Assembly (NCBI GenBank): GCA_001781685.1 | Contig: MFLZ01000015.1 | Span: 15,051 to 29,866 of the forward strand | Source: Candidatus Kaiserbacteria bacterium RIFCSPLOWO2_01_FULL_54_13 | GTDB lineage: Bacteria; Patescibacteriota; Minisyncoccia; Phycocordibacterales; UBA2100 | Direction of reading: 5' to 3' | Length of the DNA stretch: 14,816 nt | Shown here: piece after piece, positions 1-5,811 of the stretch | Position numbering within the stretch: the first letter of the stretch is position 1 | Layout of the letters: the number at the start of each line of letters is the position of its first letter | Position numbers and translations under genes: made by a program | The notes under the pieces: model-generated | What the model saw: the letters and a program-made list of their open reading frames with translations, nothing else | Told to the model about the DNA's origin: nothing | Databases searched by the model: none

Positions 1-11
1 ACGCCCTAGCC

Positions 12-791
12 ATGAAAAAAATACTTATCATGGTGGGTGTTCTCTTCGTGGCGCTCGCGGGCATAACGCTTCTGAAATTCGCGCCGGGCACGTCGGAGTT
101 CATCTGGAGTGTCTCGGACGCCGGCAGATGGCTCCTCCCGATCGTCGGCGTCTCCGCGATTCTCGACAGCGTACATCCGTGCTCATTCTCGATCCTCCTC
201 ATCACCATCGCATTCCTCTTCGGGATACAGATGACGAGGGGAAAAATCCTTGCGATCGGCGGCGTCTACATTGCCGGCATCTTCGTCGCGTACCTCGGCA
301 TCGGCCTCGGAGCCTTCTATGTGCTGCACATTCTCAACGTGCCGCACTTCATGGGAAAGCTCGGTGCGACACTTCTCATCGGGTTTGGCCTTCTCAATCT
401 GATTAATTGGCTCCTTCCGTCGTTTCCTCTCAAGCTCTCCATTCCCGCGAGCGCGCACCGGAAAATGGCGGAACTCATGAATTCGGTCTCGATCCCCGCA
501 GCATTCGTGCTCGGACTTCTCGTGGGACTTTGCCAGTTCCCCTGCATGGGCGGGCCGTACCTCATGGTGATAGGGCTTCTCCATGACAGCGCGACCTACA
601 CGGCGGGGGTAGGCTACCTCGTCCTCTACAATGCGATTCTCATTCTGCCGCTTGCGGCGGTCTTGTACCTCGCGGCGAGGAGAGAGGTTGTCGATCGGAT
701 GCAAGAGTGGCGGCGGACGAATCTCTCCTTAGTACGCCTCTGGAGTGGCATTGCGATGGTATTACTAGGAATCTTAGTTCTCTATGTCTAA
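12..791 (+). CDS. CcdA/DsbD-type thiol-disulfide transmembrane transporter
   Basis: A 259-residue polytopic membrane protein with about seven hydrophobic helices, beginning with an uncleaved or signal-like segment (residues 4-22). The family carries reducing equivalents from cytoplasmic thioredoxin across the membrane to extracytoplasmic thiol proteins. The two family-defining Pro-Cys sites are visible: HPC at C57 in an early helix and FPCMGGPY at C178 in a later helix, with an additional C174 four residues earlier that is not part of the usual pair. The length fits the CcdA core (no thioredoxin or DsbD-alpha domain is fused). The ATG at 12 has only 11 bases before it, so a longer start or an upstream operon partner cannot be excluded. 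It overlaps the next gene by 8 nt, which indicates translational coupling. No cytochrome c gene lies nearby, so the likely client is one of the Cys-rich exported proteins downstream. Family call is firm; client is inferred. Confidence 0.85.
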   Translation: MKKILIMVGVLFVALAGITLLKFAPGTSEFIWSVSDAGRWLLPIVGVSAILDSVHPCSFSILLITIAFLFGIQMTRGKILAIGGVYIAGIFVAYLGIGLGAFYVLHILNVPHFMGKLGATLLIGFGLLNLINWLLPSFPLKLSIPASAHRKMAELMNSVSIPAAFVLGLLVGLCQFPCMGGPYLMVIGLLHDSATYTAGVGYLVLYNAILILPLAAVLYLAARREVVDRMQEWRRTNLSLVRLWSGIAMVLLGILVLYV

Positions 792-1026
792 ACAGCAATT
801 CAAGTTGGGAGACGCGATCGCAAAACTCGCAAAAGTTCTTCACATCCCACATTGTCCCGGATGCGAACAACGTCGTCTGATCTTGAACGAAATTCAAAAG
901 GTGGGCGTACGAGAAACAGTAAGGAGATTGAGGGCCGTCGGGTTCCGCTTTTCCATGAAGGGAACGGACAAAAGGCGTTCGGTCGAGGATATCGTCAAAA
1001 AGATGGAGGATTGTTGCGACGAATAA
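784..1026 (+). CDS. Small CPGC-motif protein, function unknown
   Basis: An 80-residue soluble protein with no signal peptide or membrane helix. It carries a CxxC motif (HCPGCEQRR, C24 and C27) and a C-terminal vicinal pair C77-C78, four cysteines in all, on a Lys/Arg-rich helical background. The layout suits a small metal-binding or thiol-exchange protein in the cytoplasm. The start codon lies inside the end of the CcdA-like gene (8-nt overlap), with an AGGA at about 768-771 as a weak ribosome site, and the next gene starts 3 nt after the stop. This tight coupling suggests it works with the CcdA-like transporter, perhaps as a thiol partner on the inner face or as a metal sensor or chaperone. 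I do not recognise a named family. A zinc-ribbon fragment is an alternative, but only one knuckle is visible. Confidence 0.7.
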   Translation: MSKQQFKLGDAIAKLAKVLHIPHCPGCEQRRLILNEIQKVGVRETVRRLRAVGFRFSMKGTDKRRSVEDIVKKMEDCCDE

Positions 1027-1029
1027 AAT

Positions 1030-1902
1030 ATGACCACTACCATTCTTGATCGCTTGGCTGACCGCTTTGCGATTCCAATTGCGCTCATCGCCCTTGTCGT
1101 GTTTATCGTAGCGGGTCGGAACTCCTACTCTTCGCAATGGCAAGGTCTTACCTTGCCATCGGGTGGCAATGTTACTCCGGAGGAGGGAGTCGAGCTGCCC
1201 GTAGTCTGGGGAGATCTCGGCAAGCGACTCGTCGAATCAGGCGCGATTGATAGGGAGAAGTTCGTTTCGCTCTATGGGGAACTCTCGGCAGAAGAGGCAG
1301 AGTTGTTGGATGGAAACAGTCCGGAGCGGATTCGCATCACGCGGGAAAATGCCCCCTATCTTCTCAACCTTCTCTGGGCCTTCGGTCTTGCCAACAAGAA
1401 CCCAATTCTCGAAGACAAAACGGAGATGATGAATCCGGCATACGGTGGAGCGGGTGGATTCGCATCGACGGGCGGCTGGACGCTCGCACGAGGCGACGCA
1501 ATGGATCACTACAACCGCCATTCGTTCGTCGTTCTCTCTCCGGAGAGGCAGCGCCTCGTGGAGCGTGTGAGCAAGGGAATCTTCCGGCCGTGCTGCGACA
1601 ACTCGACGCACTTTCCGGATTGCAATCACGGGATGGCAATGCTCGGGCTCTTGGAACTTATGGCGTCGCAAGGCACAAGCGAGCAGGAGATGTGGGACGC
1701 GGCGCTCGCCGTGAATTCGTACTGGTTCCCAGATACGTATCAGACGATAGCGCTCTACAAACAGCAGAAAGGGATTGCATGGGAGAACGTGTCTCCGCAA
1801 GAAGCGCTTGGAGTTGACTACTCGAGCGCGTCAGGCTACGCGCGCGTTTCTGCCGAAGTTGCAGAAATACGGGGCGAGAGTGGCGTGAGCTGTAGCGTCT
1901 AG
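1030..1902 (+). CDS. Membrane-anchored or exported Cys/His-cluster protein, unknown function
   Basis: A 290-residue protein with one N-terminal hydrophobic segment (residues about 14-28) followed by a soluble region that should face outward. The middle carries a striking cluster: PCC (C188, C189), then H194, C198 and H200 (FPDCNHGM), followed by an apolar helix (MAMLGLLELMASQG). The vicinal cysteines plus two histidines and a third cysteine look like a metal site (copper, mercury or zinc) or a redox site. A last cysteine lies three residues from the C-terminus (C288). The start is 3 nt after the preceding stop and has no good Shine-Dalgarno, so it is probably co-translated with the CPGC protein. 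The CC site followed by a Gly-containing helix and a [T/F]xxEQ stretch resembles the CCCxC protein at 2488-3051, which may be a distant relative. No named family recognised. Confidence 0.75.
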   Translation: MTTTILDRLADRFAIPIALIALVVFIVAGRNSYSSQWQGLTLPSGGNVTPEEGVELPVVWGDLGKRLVESGAIDREKFVSLYGELSAEEAELLDGNSPERIRITRENAPYLLNLLWAFGLANKNPILEDKTEMMNPAYGGAGGFASTGGWTLARGDAMDHYNRHSFVVLSPERQRLVERVSKGIFRPCCDNSTHFPDCNHGMAMLGLLELMASQGTSEQEMWDAALAVNSYWFPDTYQTIALYKQQKGIAWENVSPQEALGVDYSSASGYARVSAEVAEIRGESGVSCSV

Positions 1903-1930
1903 TTGCGTAGCGGCAGGCTAGGAAGGTAGA

Positions 1931-1968
1931 ATGCAATTATTAATTATAAAAGACGTAACAAGAAAAAT
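1931..1968 (+). promoter_or_regulatory. AT-rich leader with TATAAA -10 candidate before the DUF305 gene
   Basis: The 38 bases before the DUF305 start are strongly AT-rich compared with the GC-rich surroundings. TATAAA at 1945-1950 is a good -10 box and would give a leader of about 12 nt. No TTGACA-like -35 box lies 16-18 nt upstream, so the call rests on the -10 and base composition. It would allow the DUF305 gene to be expressed apart from the three genes before it. Confidence 0.35.
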
Positions 1969-2349
1969 ATGGAAAACACAAACAACAACTTAATTATCGT
2001 CGCACTTCTCACGCTCCTCGTGGGGCTCGTCATCGGGCTTGCCTTGGGGAACCGCGGAGTAGGTGCAGGCATGATGGGCATGGGCGGCATGATGCGCGCT
2101 GATATGGAAATGGAAGATGTCATGCACGGAATGATGGGCGAGCTCGAGGATCTTTCGGGCGATGCGTTCGATCGCGCGTTCATTTCTGAAATGATTGTGC
2201 ACCACGAGGGCGCCGTCGAAATGGCAGAAGCGGCTCTCAAAAACGCGAAGCACGAGGAGATTAAGAAGATGGCTGAAGACATCATCTCCGCGCAGACCCG
2301 CGAAATCGACCAAATGAAGGAGTGGCAAAGAAGCTGGTACGCCCGGTAG
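1969..2349 (+). CDS. Membrane-anchored Met-rich DUF305 protein (probable copper binding)
   Basis: A 126-residue protein with an N-terminal membrane helix (residues 8-26) and a C-terminal DUF305 domain, recognised by FDRAFISEMIVHHEGAVEMA (F67 to A86, with H78-H79) and the following helix with H95 and a terminal QMKEWQRSWY. DUF305 is a ferritin-like helical domain often found in copper-resistance settings, where the histidines and methionines are thought to bind Cu. Between the anchor and the domain is a Met-rich stretch with ten methionines in residues 35-56 plus H53, a typical soft-metal Cu(I) pattern. It sits 66 nt after the Cys/His-cluster gene and 138 nt before the CCCxC gene. An outward-facing copper buffer or chaperone for the nearby nitrite reductase is a reasonable inference; direct proof of metal identity is not in the sequence. 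Confidence 0.88.
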   Translation: MENTNNNLIIVALLTLLVGLVIGLALGNRGVGAGMMGMGGMMRADMEMEDVMHGMMGELEDLSGDAFDRAFISEMIVHHEGAVEMAEAALKNAKHEEIKKMAEDIISAQTREIDQMKEWQRSWYAR

Positions 2350-2350
2350 G

Positions 2351-2464
2351 ACAATTTGGCATCGCCTTGGTGGAGAATTATTCGAATAGAAAACTGAATG
2401 CTATGTGGTATCTCCCATTACAAATCCGGTTGGCGTATCTGCGGCAGACACCATGCCAAATTGT
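2351..2464. repeat. 12-bp perfect inverted repeat enclosing a 90-nt intergenic segment
   Basis: ACAATTTGGCAT at 2351-2362 is exactly reversed and complemented as ATGCCAAATTGT at 2453-2464. The left arm begins one base after the DUF305 stop codon and the right arm ends 23 nt before the next start, so the pair encloses almost the whole gap. Inside are smaller possible stems: CGCC (2363-2366) with GGCG (2432-2435), GGAGA (2372-2376) with TCTCC (2411-2415), a TCTG-CGG-CAGA hairpin near 2438-2448, and the palindrome TATTCGAATA (2379-2388). This could be a branched RNA leader, an operator pair, or a tiny non-autonomous element; no target-site duplication was found at its edges. Confidence 0.7.
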
Positions 2465-2487
2465 ACTGACCGGGTACGGCGAGTAGC

Positions 2488-3051
2488 ATGCACACGAATG
2501 TCCTTTCATCAGTCGCACTCGCGATTGCCGCTGTGCTCGTTCTCGCGGCCATATTGTCTGCGCCGACGCATCCAGCTGGTAATGTCGCGCTCGCCGCGCA
2601 GTTCAATTACTTGAGTGCGAGTGGTAACTCCTCGTGCTCGACATCGTTTGCGGAGTCTATCGACGCGATGAGCGATACGGACCGGCTCCGGGGATCGTGT
2701 TGCTCTCCAATGAGCATGCATCGCTACTTCGAGCAGGTTGAAGGATTAAAAAAATACAAAGACATCACAGAGATCCCTCCCGATCCGTACGACATTCCCG
2801 CAAGTCTCGCTAAGAAACTCAAAGCGTACTATGAAATTGAACTTACGCCCGAGGAGCAAGAGGCATACGCATACGCGATGGCGAATTCACACGAAAAGGG
2901 CCCCTGCTGCTGCAAATGTTGGCGATGGTACGTCTACGGAGGCTTGGGAAAACTACTCATTCAGAAGTACGGGTTTACCGGCGAGCAGGTGACCGAGGTC
3001 TGGAATCTTTCGGATGGCTGCGGAGGCTCTGGCGAGCACGTTACTCACTAA
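2488..3051 (+). CDS. Secreted Cys-rich CCCxC protein, probable metal binding
   Basis: A 187-residue protein with an N-terminal signal-like segment (residues 6-24, possible cleavage near A37) and eight cysteines in the exported part: C50, C71-C72 (GSCCSPMSMHRYFEQ), the cluster C140-C141-C142 and C144 (GPCCCKCWRWY), and C178 near a Gly-rich end. Proteins with this PCCCKCWRWYVY-GGLGKLLI layout occur in several bacterial groups as uncharacterised exported proteins; I know of no assigned function. The clustered thiols suggest binding of copper, mercury or a similar soft metal, or thiol exchange with the CcdA-like system. The next gene starts 4 nt after the stop. The start at 2488 has no clear Shine-Dalgarno. 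Weak resemblance to the 1030-1902 protein is noted there. Reality of the gene is well supported; role is inferred. Confidence 0.8.
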   Translation: MHTNVLSSVALAIAAVLVLAAILSAPTHPAGNVALAAQFNYLSASGNSSCSTSFAESIDAMSDTDRLRGSCCSPMSMHRYFEQVEGLKKYKDITEIPPDPYDIPASLAKKLKAYYEIELTPEEQEAYAYAMANSHEKGPCCCKCWRWYVYGGLGKLLIQKYGFTGEQVTEVWNLSDGCGGSGEHVTH

Positions 3052-3055
3052 AGTC

Positions 3056-3478
3056 ATGAAAAATATAGCGGCAAAGTGGTGGATTATCAGTATCGTCGTT
3101 CTTATTGGTGGACTCTTCGGATGGTCGAAGCTGCTCCAGAGCAGTGATCCTGGTGTGATAGCGCAAAAAGGGATCCACTGGCATCCGCGACTGGAGATCT
3201 ATATCAAAGGCGAGAAAATCGAAATACCTGAGAATATCGGTATCGGCGCGGTGCACCAGCCCGTGCATACGCATGATGATCTCCCGATCATTCATCTTGA
3301 GTTCGGGGGTGTCGTTCGTGAGAAGGACCTCGAGCTCGGGAATTTCTTCAGGAACTGGGGAAAGGACATGCGTTCATTCGGAAATAACATGCGCATGACG
3401 GTGAACGGAGCCGAGAGCACGGAATTCGGTGACTACATGATGCGTGACGGTGACAAGATAGAACTTCATTACGAATAA
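3056..3478 (+). CDS. Membrane-anchored His-rich protein (HxH, HTHD motifs), unknown function
   Basis: A 140-residue protein with one N-terminal membrane helix (residues 8-25) and an outward-facing domain. Histidines are placed in conserved-looking motifs: GIHWHP (H41, H43), VHQPVHTHDD (H67, H71, H73 with D74), IIH (H80) and a terminal LHYE (H138). The mix of HxH and HTHD with hydrophobic beta-like strands suggests a compact metal site, copper being the likely metal given the neighbours. I chose ATG 3056, 4 nt after the preceding stop, because MKNIAAKWWIIS gives a normal anchor; an upstream in-frame ATG at 3014 would overlap the previous gene by 38 nt and add a non-hydrophobic extension. It is the last gene before the GC-rich hairpin and nirK. 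Similar small proteins are seen in other Parcubacteria-type genomes, without a function I can name. Confidence 0.8.
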   Translation: MKNIAAKWWIISIVVLIGGLFGWSKLLQSSDPGVIAQKGIHWHPRLEIYIKGEKIEIPENIGIGAVHQPVHTHDDLPIIHLEFGGVVREKDLELGNFFRNWGKDMRSFGNNMRMTVNGAESTEFGDYMMRDGDKIELHYE

Positions 3479-3483
3479 GAATA

Positions 3484-3513
3484 GGCCGCGGCCCGCCTTG
3501 GTGGGCCGCGGCC
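3484..3513. repeat. GC-rich inverted repeat (11-bp arms) between the His-rich gene and nirK
   Basis: GGCCGCGGCCC at 3484-3494 pairs with GGGCCGCGGCC at 3503-3513 across an 8-base loop. Each arm itself contains the 10-bp palindrome GGCCGCGGCC, so each half could also be a two-fold protein site. No T-tract follows on the + strand, so it is not a classical intrinsic terminator for the upstream operon. It lies just before the nirK -10 candidate, covering the place a -35 box would occupy. Confidence 0.75.
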
Positions 3514-3514
3514 G

Positions 3515-3523
3515 TGCGATAAT
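3515..3523 (+). promoter_or_regulatory. Extended -10 candidate for nirK
   Basis: TGCGATAAT at 3515-3523 fits an extended -10 (TGn plus GATAAT, one mismatch to TATAAT). It ends only 2 nt before ATG 3526 but 11 nt before the in-frame ATG 3535. If used, the transcript would begin around 3530 and the working start would be 3535 with almost no leader. No -35 box is visible because the GC hairpin occupies that position. Confidence 0.4.
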
Positions 3524-3525
3524 CA

Positions 3526-4755
3526 ATGTGTCCTATGGAATGGGTAACCACACTACTTTCGTACATTTTCGTGCAAACGTTTGGACTCGTGATCGCGTAT
3601 GCGGCCGCGGGCGTTCTTATCTATCTCGTCCTGCGCAAACTCCATTCGCAGTGGATCGCGCTCGCGCTCGCCGCGGTATTCGTTGGAGTCTCCATCTTCT
3701 TCTACGCACCCGTAGGACTTCCCCGCGGCTTACAATATCCCTTCTCGCTCACTACGTTTGGGCCCGCGGAGGGGCCAGTGTTGCCGTTCGGAAATGTCAT
3801 CGCGTTTTTTAAGAACATCGGCAGCTTTGAGCGCGTCTCCGACATCGCGCGCGATCCGACCGAGATTCCTCCGCCTATTGCGCGCTCGGAGCCGACGACC
3901 GTAAAGATCGCGCTCACGACAAAAGAAGTTATTGCAGAAATGGCGCCGGGCGTGTACGTGAATTACTGGACGTTCGACGGCCGCGTGCCCGGCCCCTTCT
4001 TGCGCGTGCGCGAGGGCGACACAGTTGAGCTCACGCTCACAAATGATCCAGCGAGTCTGCACCACCACTCGATCGATCTCCATGCTGTCACGGGCCCCGG
4101 AGGGGGAGCGGTAGTGACAATGGTCGAGCCGGGTGAGTCGAAGACGCTCACGTTCAAGGCGCTCCGGCCCGGACTCTTTGTCTACCATTGTGCGGAGCCC
4201 AACGTCGCGAATCACATGACGCACGGCATGTACGGTCTCATATTGGTGGAGCCCGCGGAGGGGCTTCCGCCCGTTGACCGCGAGCTCTACGTCATGCAGG
4301 GAGAGTTCTACACGACGGGCGATTTGGGCAAGCGGGGTTTGCAGATATTCGATGCGCGAAAAATGCTCGACGGGACGCCGCAATACATCGTCTGGAACGG
4401 TCGGGTCAAAGGTCTCGTCGGGAACATGACGGGGAATGTCGGCGAGACGTTGCGTATCTTTGTGGGGAACGGCGGGGTGAACCTCGCGTCGAACTTCCAT
4501 GTGATCGGAGAGATTTTCGATACCGTGTATCCGGAAGCAGCACTACGCGACGGAATCAGGAACGTCCAAACGACTGTCGTCCCGGCGGGCGGTGCGTCAG
4601 TCGTCGAGTTTGATCTCAACTTTCCGGGGAATTACGCGTTCGTCGACCATGCACTCGCGCGCTTGGACCGCGGCGCGTGGGGAGTCTTGCACGTGGAGGG
4701 CGAAGCGGATCCCACGATCTTCGACGGCGAGATGGAAGAGAGTGGGGGTCATTAG
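3526..4755 (+). CDS. nirK: Membrane-anchored copper nitrite reductase, NirK/AniA type
   Basis: A 409-residue two-domain cupredoxin enzyme expected to reduce nitrite to nitric oxide at the outer face of the membrane. All ligands can be placed: type 1 copper H181, C222, H230, M235; type 2 copper H186, H221, H375; catalytic D184 and H325. The C222 to H230 to M235 spacing (8 and 13 residues), GNGG(V/P)NL and SFHVIGE-like stretch, and VDH near the end match the short-loop AniA class rather than the Alcaligenes class. Unusually, about 120 residues precede the first cupredoxin strand, with two hydrophobic segments (about 8-37 and 43-61), so it is anchored by helices instead of being periplasmic or a lipoprotein. 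ATG 3526 is the long form; ATG 3535 (MEWVTT) may be the real start given the -10 box. The DoxX-like gene follows after 5 nt. Nitrite reduction is the best call; a multicopper-oxidase-like role is less likely because only two cupredoxin domains exist. Confidence 0.9.
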   Translation: MCPMEWVTTLLSYIFVQTFGLVIAYAAAGVLIYLVLRKLHSQWIALALAAVFVGVSIFFYAPVGLPRGLQYPFSLTTFGPAEGPVLPFGNVIAFFKNIGSFERVSDIARDPTEIPPPIARSEPTTVKIALTTKEVIAEMAPGVYVNYWTFDGRVPGPFLRVREGDTVELTLTNDPASLHHHSIDLHAVTGPGGGAVVTMVEPGESKTLTFKALRPGLFVYHCAEPNVANHMTHGMYGLILVEPAEGLPPVDRELYVMQGEFYTTGDLGKRGLQIFDARKMLDGTPQYIVWNGRVKGLVGNMTGNVGETLRIFVGNGGVNLASNFHVIGEIFDTVYPEAALRDGIRNVQTTVVPAGGASVVEFDLNFPGNYAFVDHALARLDRGAWGVLHVEGEADPTIFDGEMEESGGH

Positions 4756-4760
4756 GTGCC

Positions 4761-5774
4761 ATGGTGGTCCTTCTTGTTCCGCTGCTTTCGTTCACCACTA
4801 TTGCGGCAGTAATTTTGCCGCTTTTTGCGCTCGCGCACACGCGATGGTTTGCGGAGGGGGATGTCCCGCCGTACATGACGTACGAACCCACGGCGCTCTA
4901 TCTTGGCGCATGGGCGCTCGTTGCGCTCGCGGTTGTTGCTGCAGGGATTTACCTCGAGCGGCGGGGACTTTTACAACTCTCGTTCCTGCATCCGCGGCGC
5001 GATCATGCCTTCCCGCGCGCCGCGGCCACTTTCTCGATGGTTGCCGGCGCGTTCTTCGTCATCGCGGGGACGCATGGCTATCTCTTTTCTCCCAATCTCA
5101 CACTTGGCGCGGGCGTACCGTACGTTCTCATCGTTTTCCAGATAGTCATCGGCGTCGCATTCTTGGCAGGAATCTATGCGCGTGTCGCGGCCATCGCTCT
5201 TGCACTTCTGTGGGCCGCGGGCTTTGTTTTTGTGGGAGCTCTTTCGATGTTCGAAGATGTATGGGTCTTAAGCACTGCGCTTTTCATACTCATCATGGGG
5301 AGCGATTACTTCAGCTTGGTGCCCATAAGGGCGCTCGCACACCTCACGCGTCGCTTTCACGACTACGCGCTCCCGCTTTTGCGCATTGGGACGGGCGTAA
5401 CGCTTCTCATTCTCGGATTTTCGGAAAAGATCTTGCACCCTGAGTTTGGCATCAATTTCCTCGCGGAGCACCATTGGAACTTCATGCAGCTTCTCGGACT
5501 CGAATGGTACTCGGATTATCTCTTCACGCTCTCGGCAGGAGCAGTTGAATCTCTGCTCGGTCTCATATTCATTCTCGGGGTTATTACACGCCTCAACGCA
5601 TTCATTCTCGCCGCATTCTTCACCATCCCAATGTTCATTCTGGGACCAATAGAACTCGCGGGGCATCTGCCGCACTTCGCAGCCGTGGTTCTCCTCCTTC
5701 TTTTCGGCGGTGGCACCAAGCTCAAAGTCGTTGGTCCGCTTCATAGGCAGTTGCGAAAGAAACCTCACGATTAG
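4761..5774 (+). CDS. DoxX-like integral membrane protein with internal duplication
   Basis: A 337-residue protein with about ten hydrophobic segments. After a signal-like helix (1-20) and one further helix (44-63), two DoxX-like four-helix units can be aligned: unit A about residues 84-185 and unit B about 200-325. Matching stretches include GVAFLAGIYARVAA against GLIFILGVITRLNA, with Q127 and E263 in equivalent positions. DoxX/DoxD relatives include a subunit of thiosulfate:quinone oxidoreductase, so quinol binding is a plausible role. The start at 4761 is 5 nt after the nirK stop; a longer in-frame ATG at 4677 would overlap nirK by 79 nt and encode a charged, non-hydrophobic extension, so it is rejected. 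The tight pairing suggests an electron donor or membrane partner for NirK, which is inference. The C-terminus is basic (RQLRKKPHD), consistent with a cytoplasmic tail. Confidence 0.8.
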   Translation: MVVLLVPLLSFTTIAAVILPLFALAHTRWFAEGDVPPYMTYEPTALYLGAWALVALAVVAAGIYLERRGLLQLSFLHPRRDHAFPRAAATFSMVAGAFFVIAGTHGYLFSPNLTLGAGVPYVLIVFQIVIGVAFLAGIYARVAAIALALLWAAGFVFVGALSMFEDVWVLSTALFILIMGSDYFSLVPIRALAHLTRRFHDYALPLLRIGTGVTLLILGFSEKILHPEFGINFLAEHHWNFMQLLGLEWYSDYLFTLSAGAVESLLGLIFILGVITRLNAFILAAFFTIPMFILGPIELAGHLPHFAAVVLLLLFGGGTKLKVVGPLHRQLRKKPHD

Positions 5775-5797
5775 CGTTAATGTCGATGGTGTGTTTT

Positions 5798-5805
5798 GCT
5801 ATCAT
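5798..5805 (+). promoter_or_regulatory. Extended -10 placing a leaderless start for the HAD gene
   Basis: TG at 5797-5798, one spacer base, then TATCAT at 5800-5805 forms an extended -10 box. The ATG of the HAD gene at 5812 follows after 6 nt, exactly where transcription would begin, so the mRNA would be leaderless. A poor -35 (TTAATG, 5777-5782) sits 17 nt upstream. No Shine-Dalgarno precedes the ATG, which supports this reading. Confidence 0.45.
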
Positions 5806-5811
5806 GGTCCG

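Noticed and set aside
1..9. End of an upstream gene (ACG CCC TAG) just before the ccdA-like start
   Set aside because: Three codons are not enough to support a coding region or its frame.
2351..2464. Firm call of a miniature transposable element
   Set aside because: The inverted ends are clear but no flanking target-site duplication is seen and no second copy is in the window, so it is listed only as an inverted repeat.
3484..3513. Intrinsic terminator of the upstream operon at the GC hairpin
   Set aside because: No T-tract follows on the + strand; the bases after it are GTGCGATAATCAATG.
4390..4445. Apparent loss of the catalytic histidine of NirK, because a GDHAM-like stretch of the Alcaligenes enzyme is shortened here
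   Set aside because: Residue spacing shows that the catalytic histidine is the one in the FHVIGE stretch (H325) and the last type 2 ligand is in VDH (H375), 50 residues apart as in AniA-like enzymes. Nothing essential is missing.
3730..4500. Long open frame of 256 codons on the minus strand opposite nirK, and similar antisense frames over other genes
   Set aside because: They lie wholly inside well-supported genes, have Arg/His-rich non-hydrophobic translations with no family motifs, and are expected by chance in GC-rich coding DNA.
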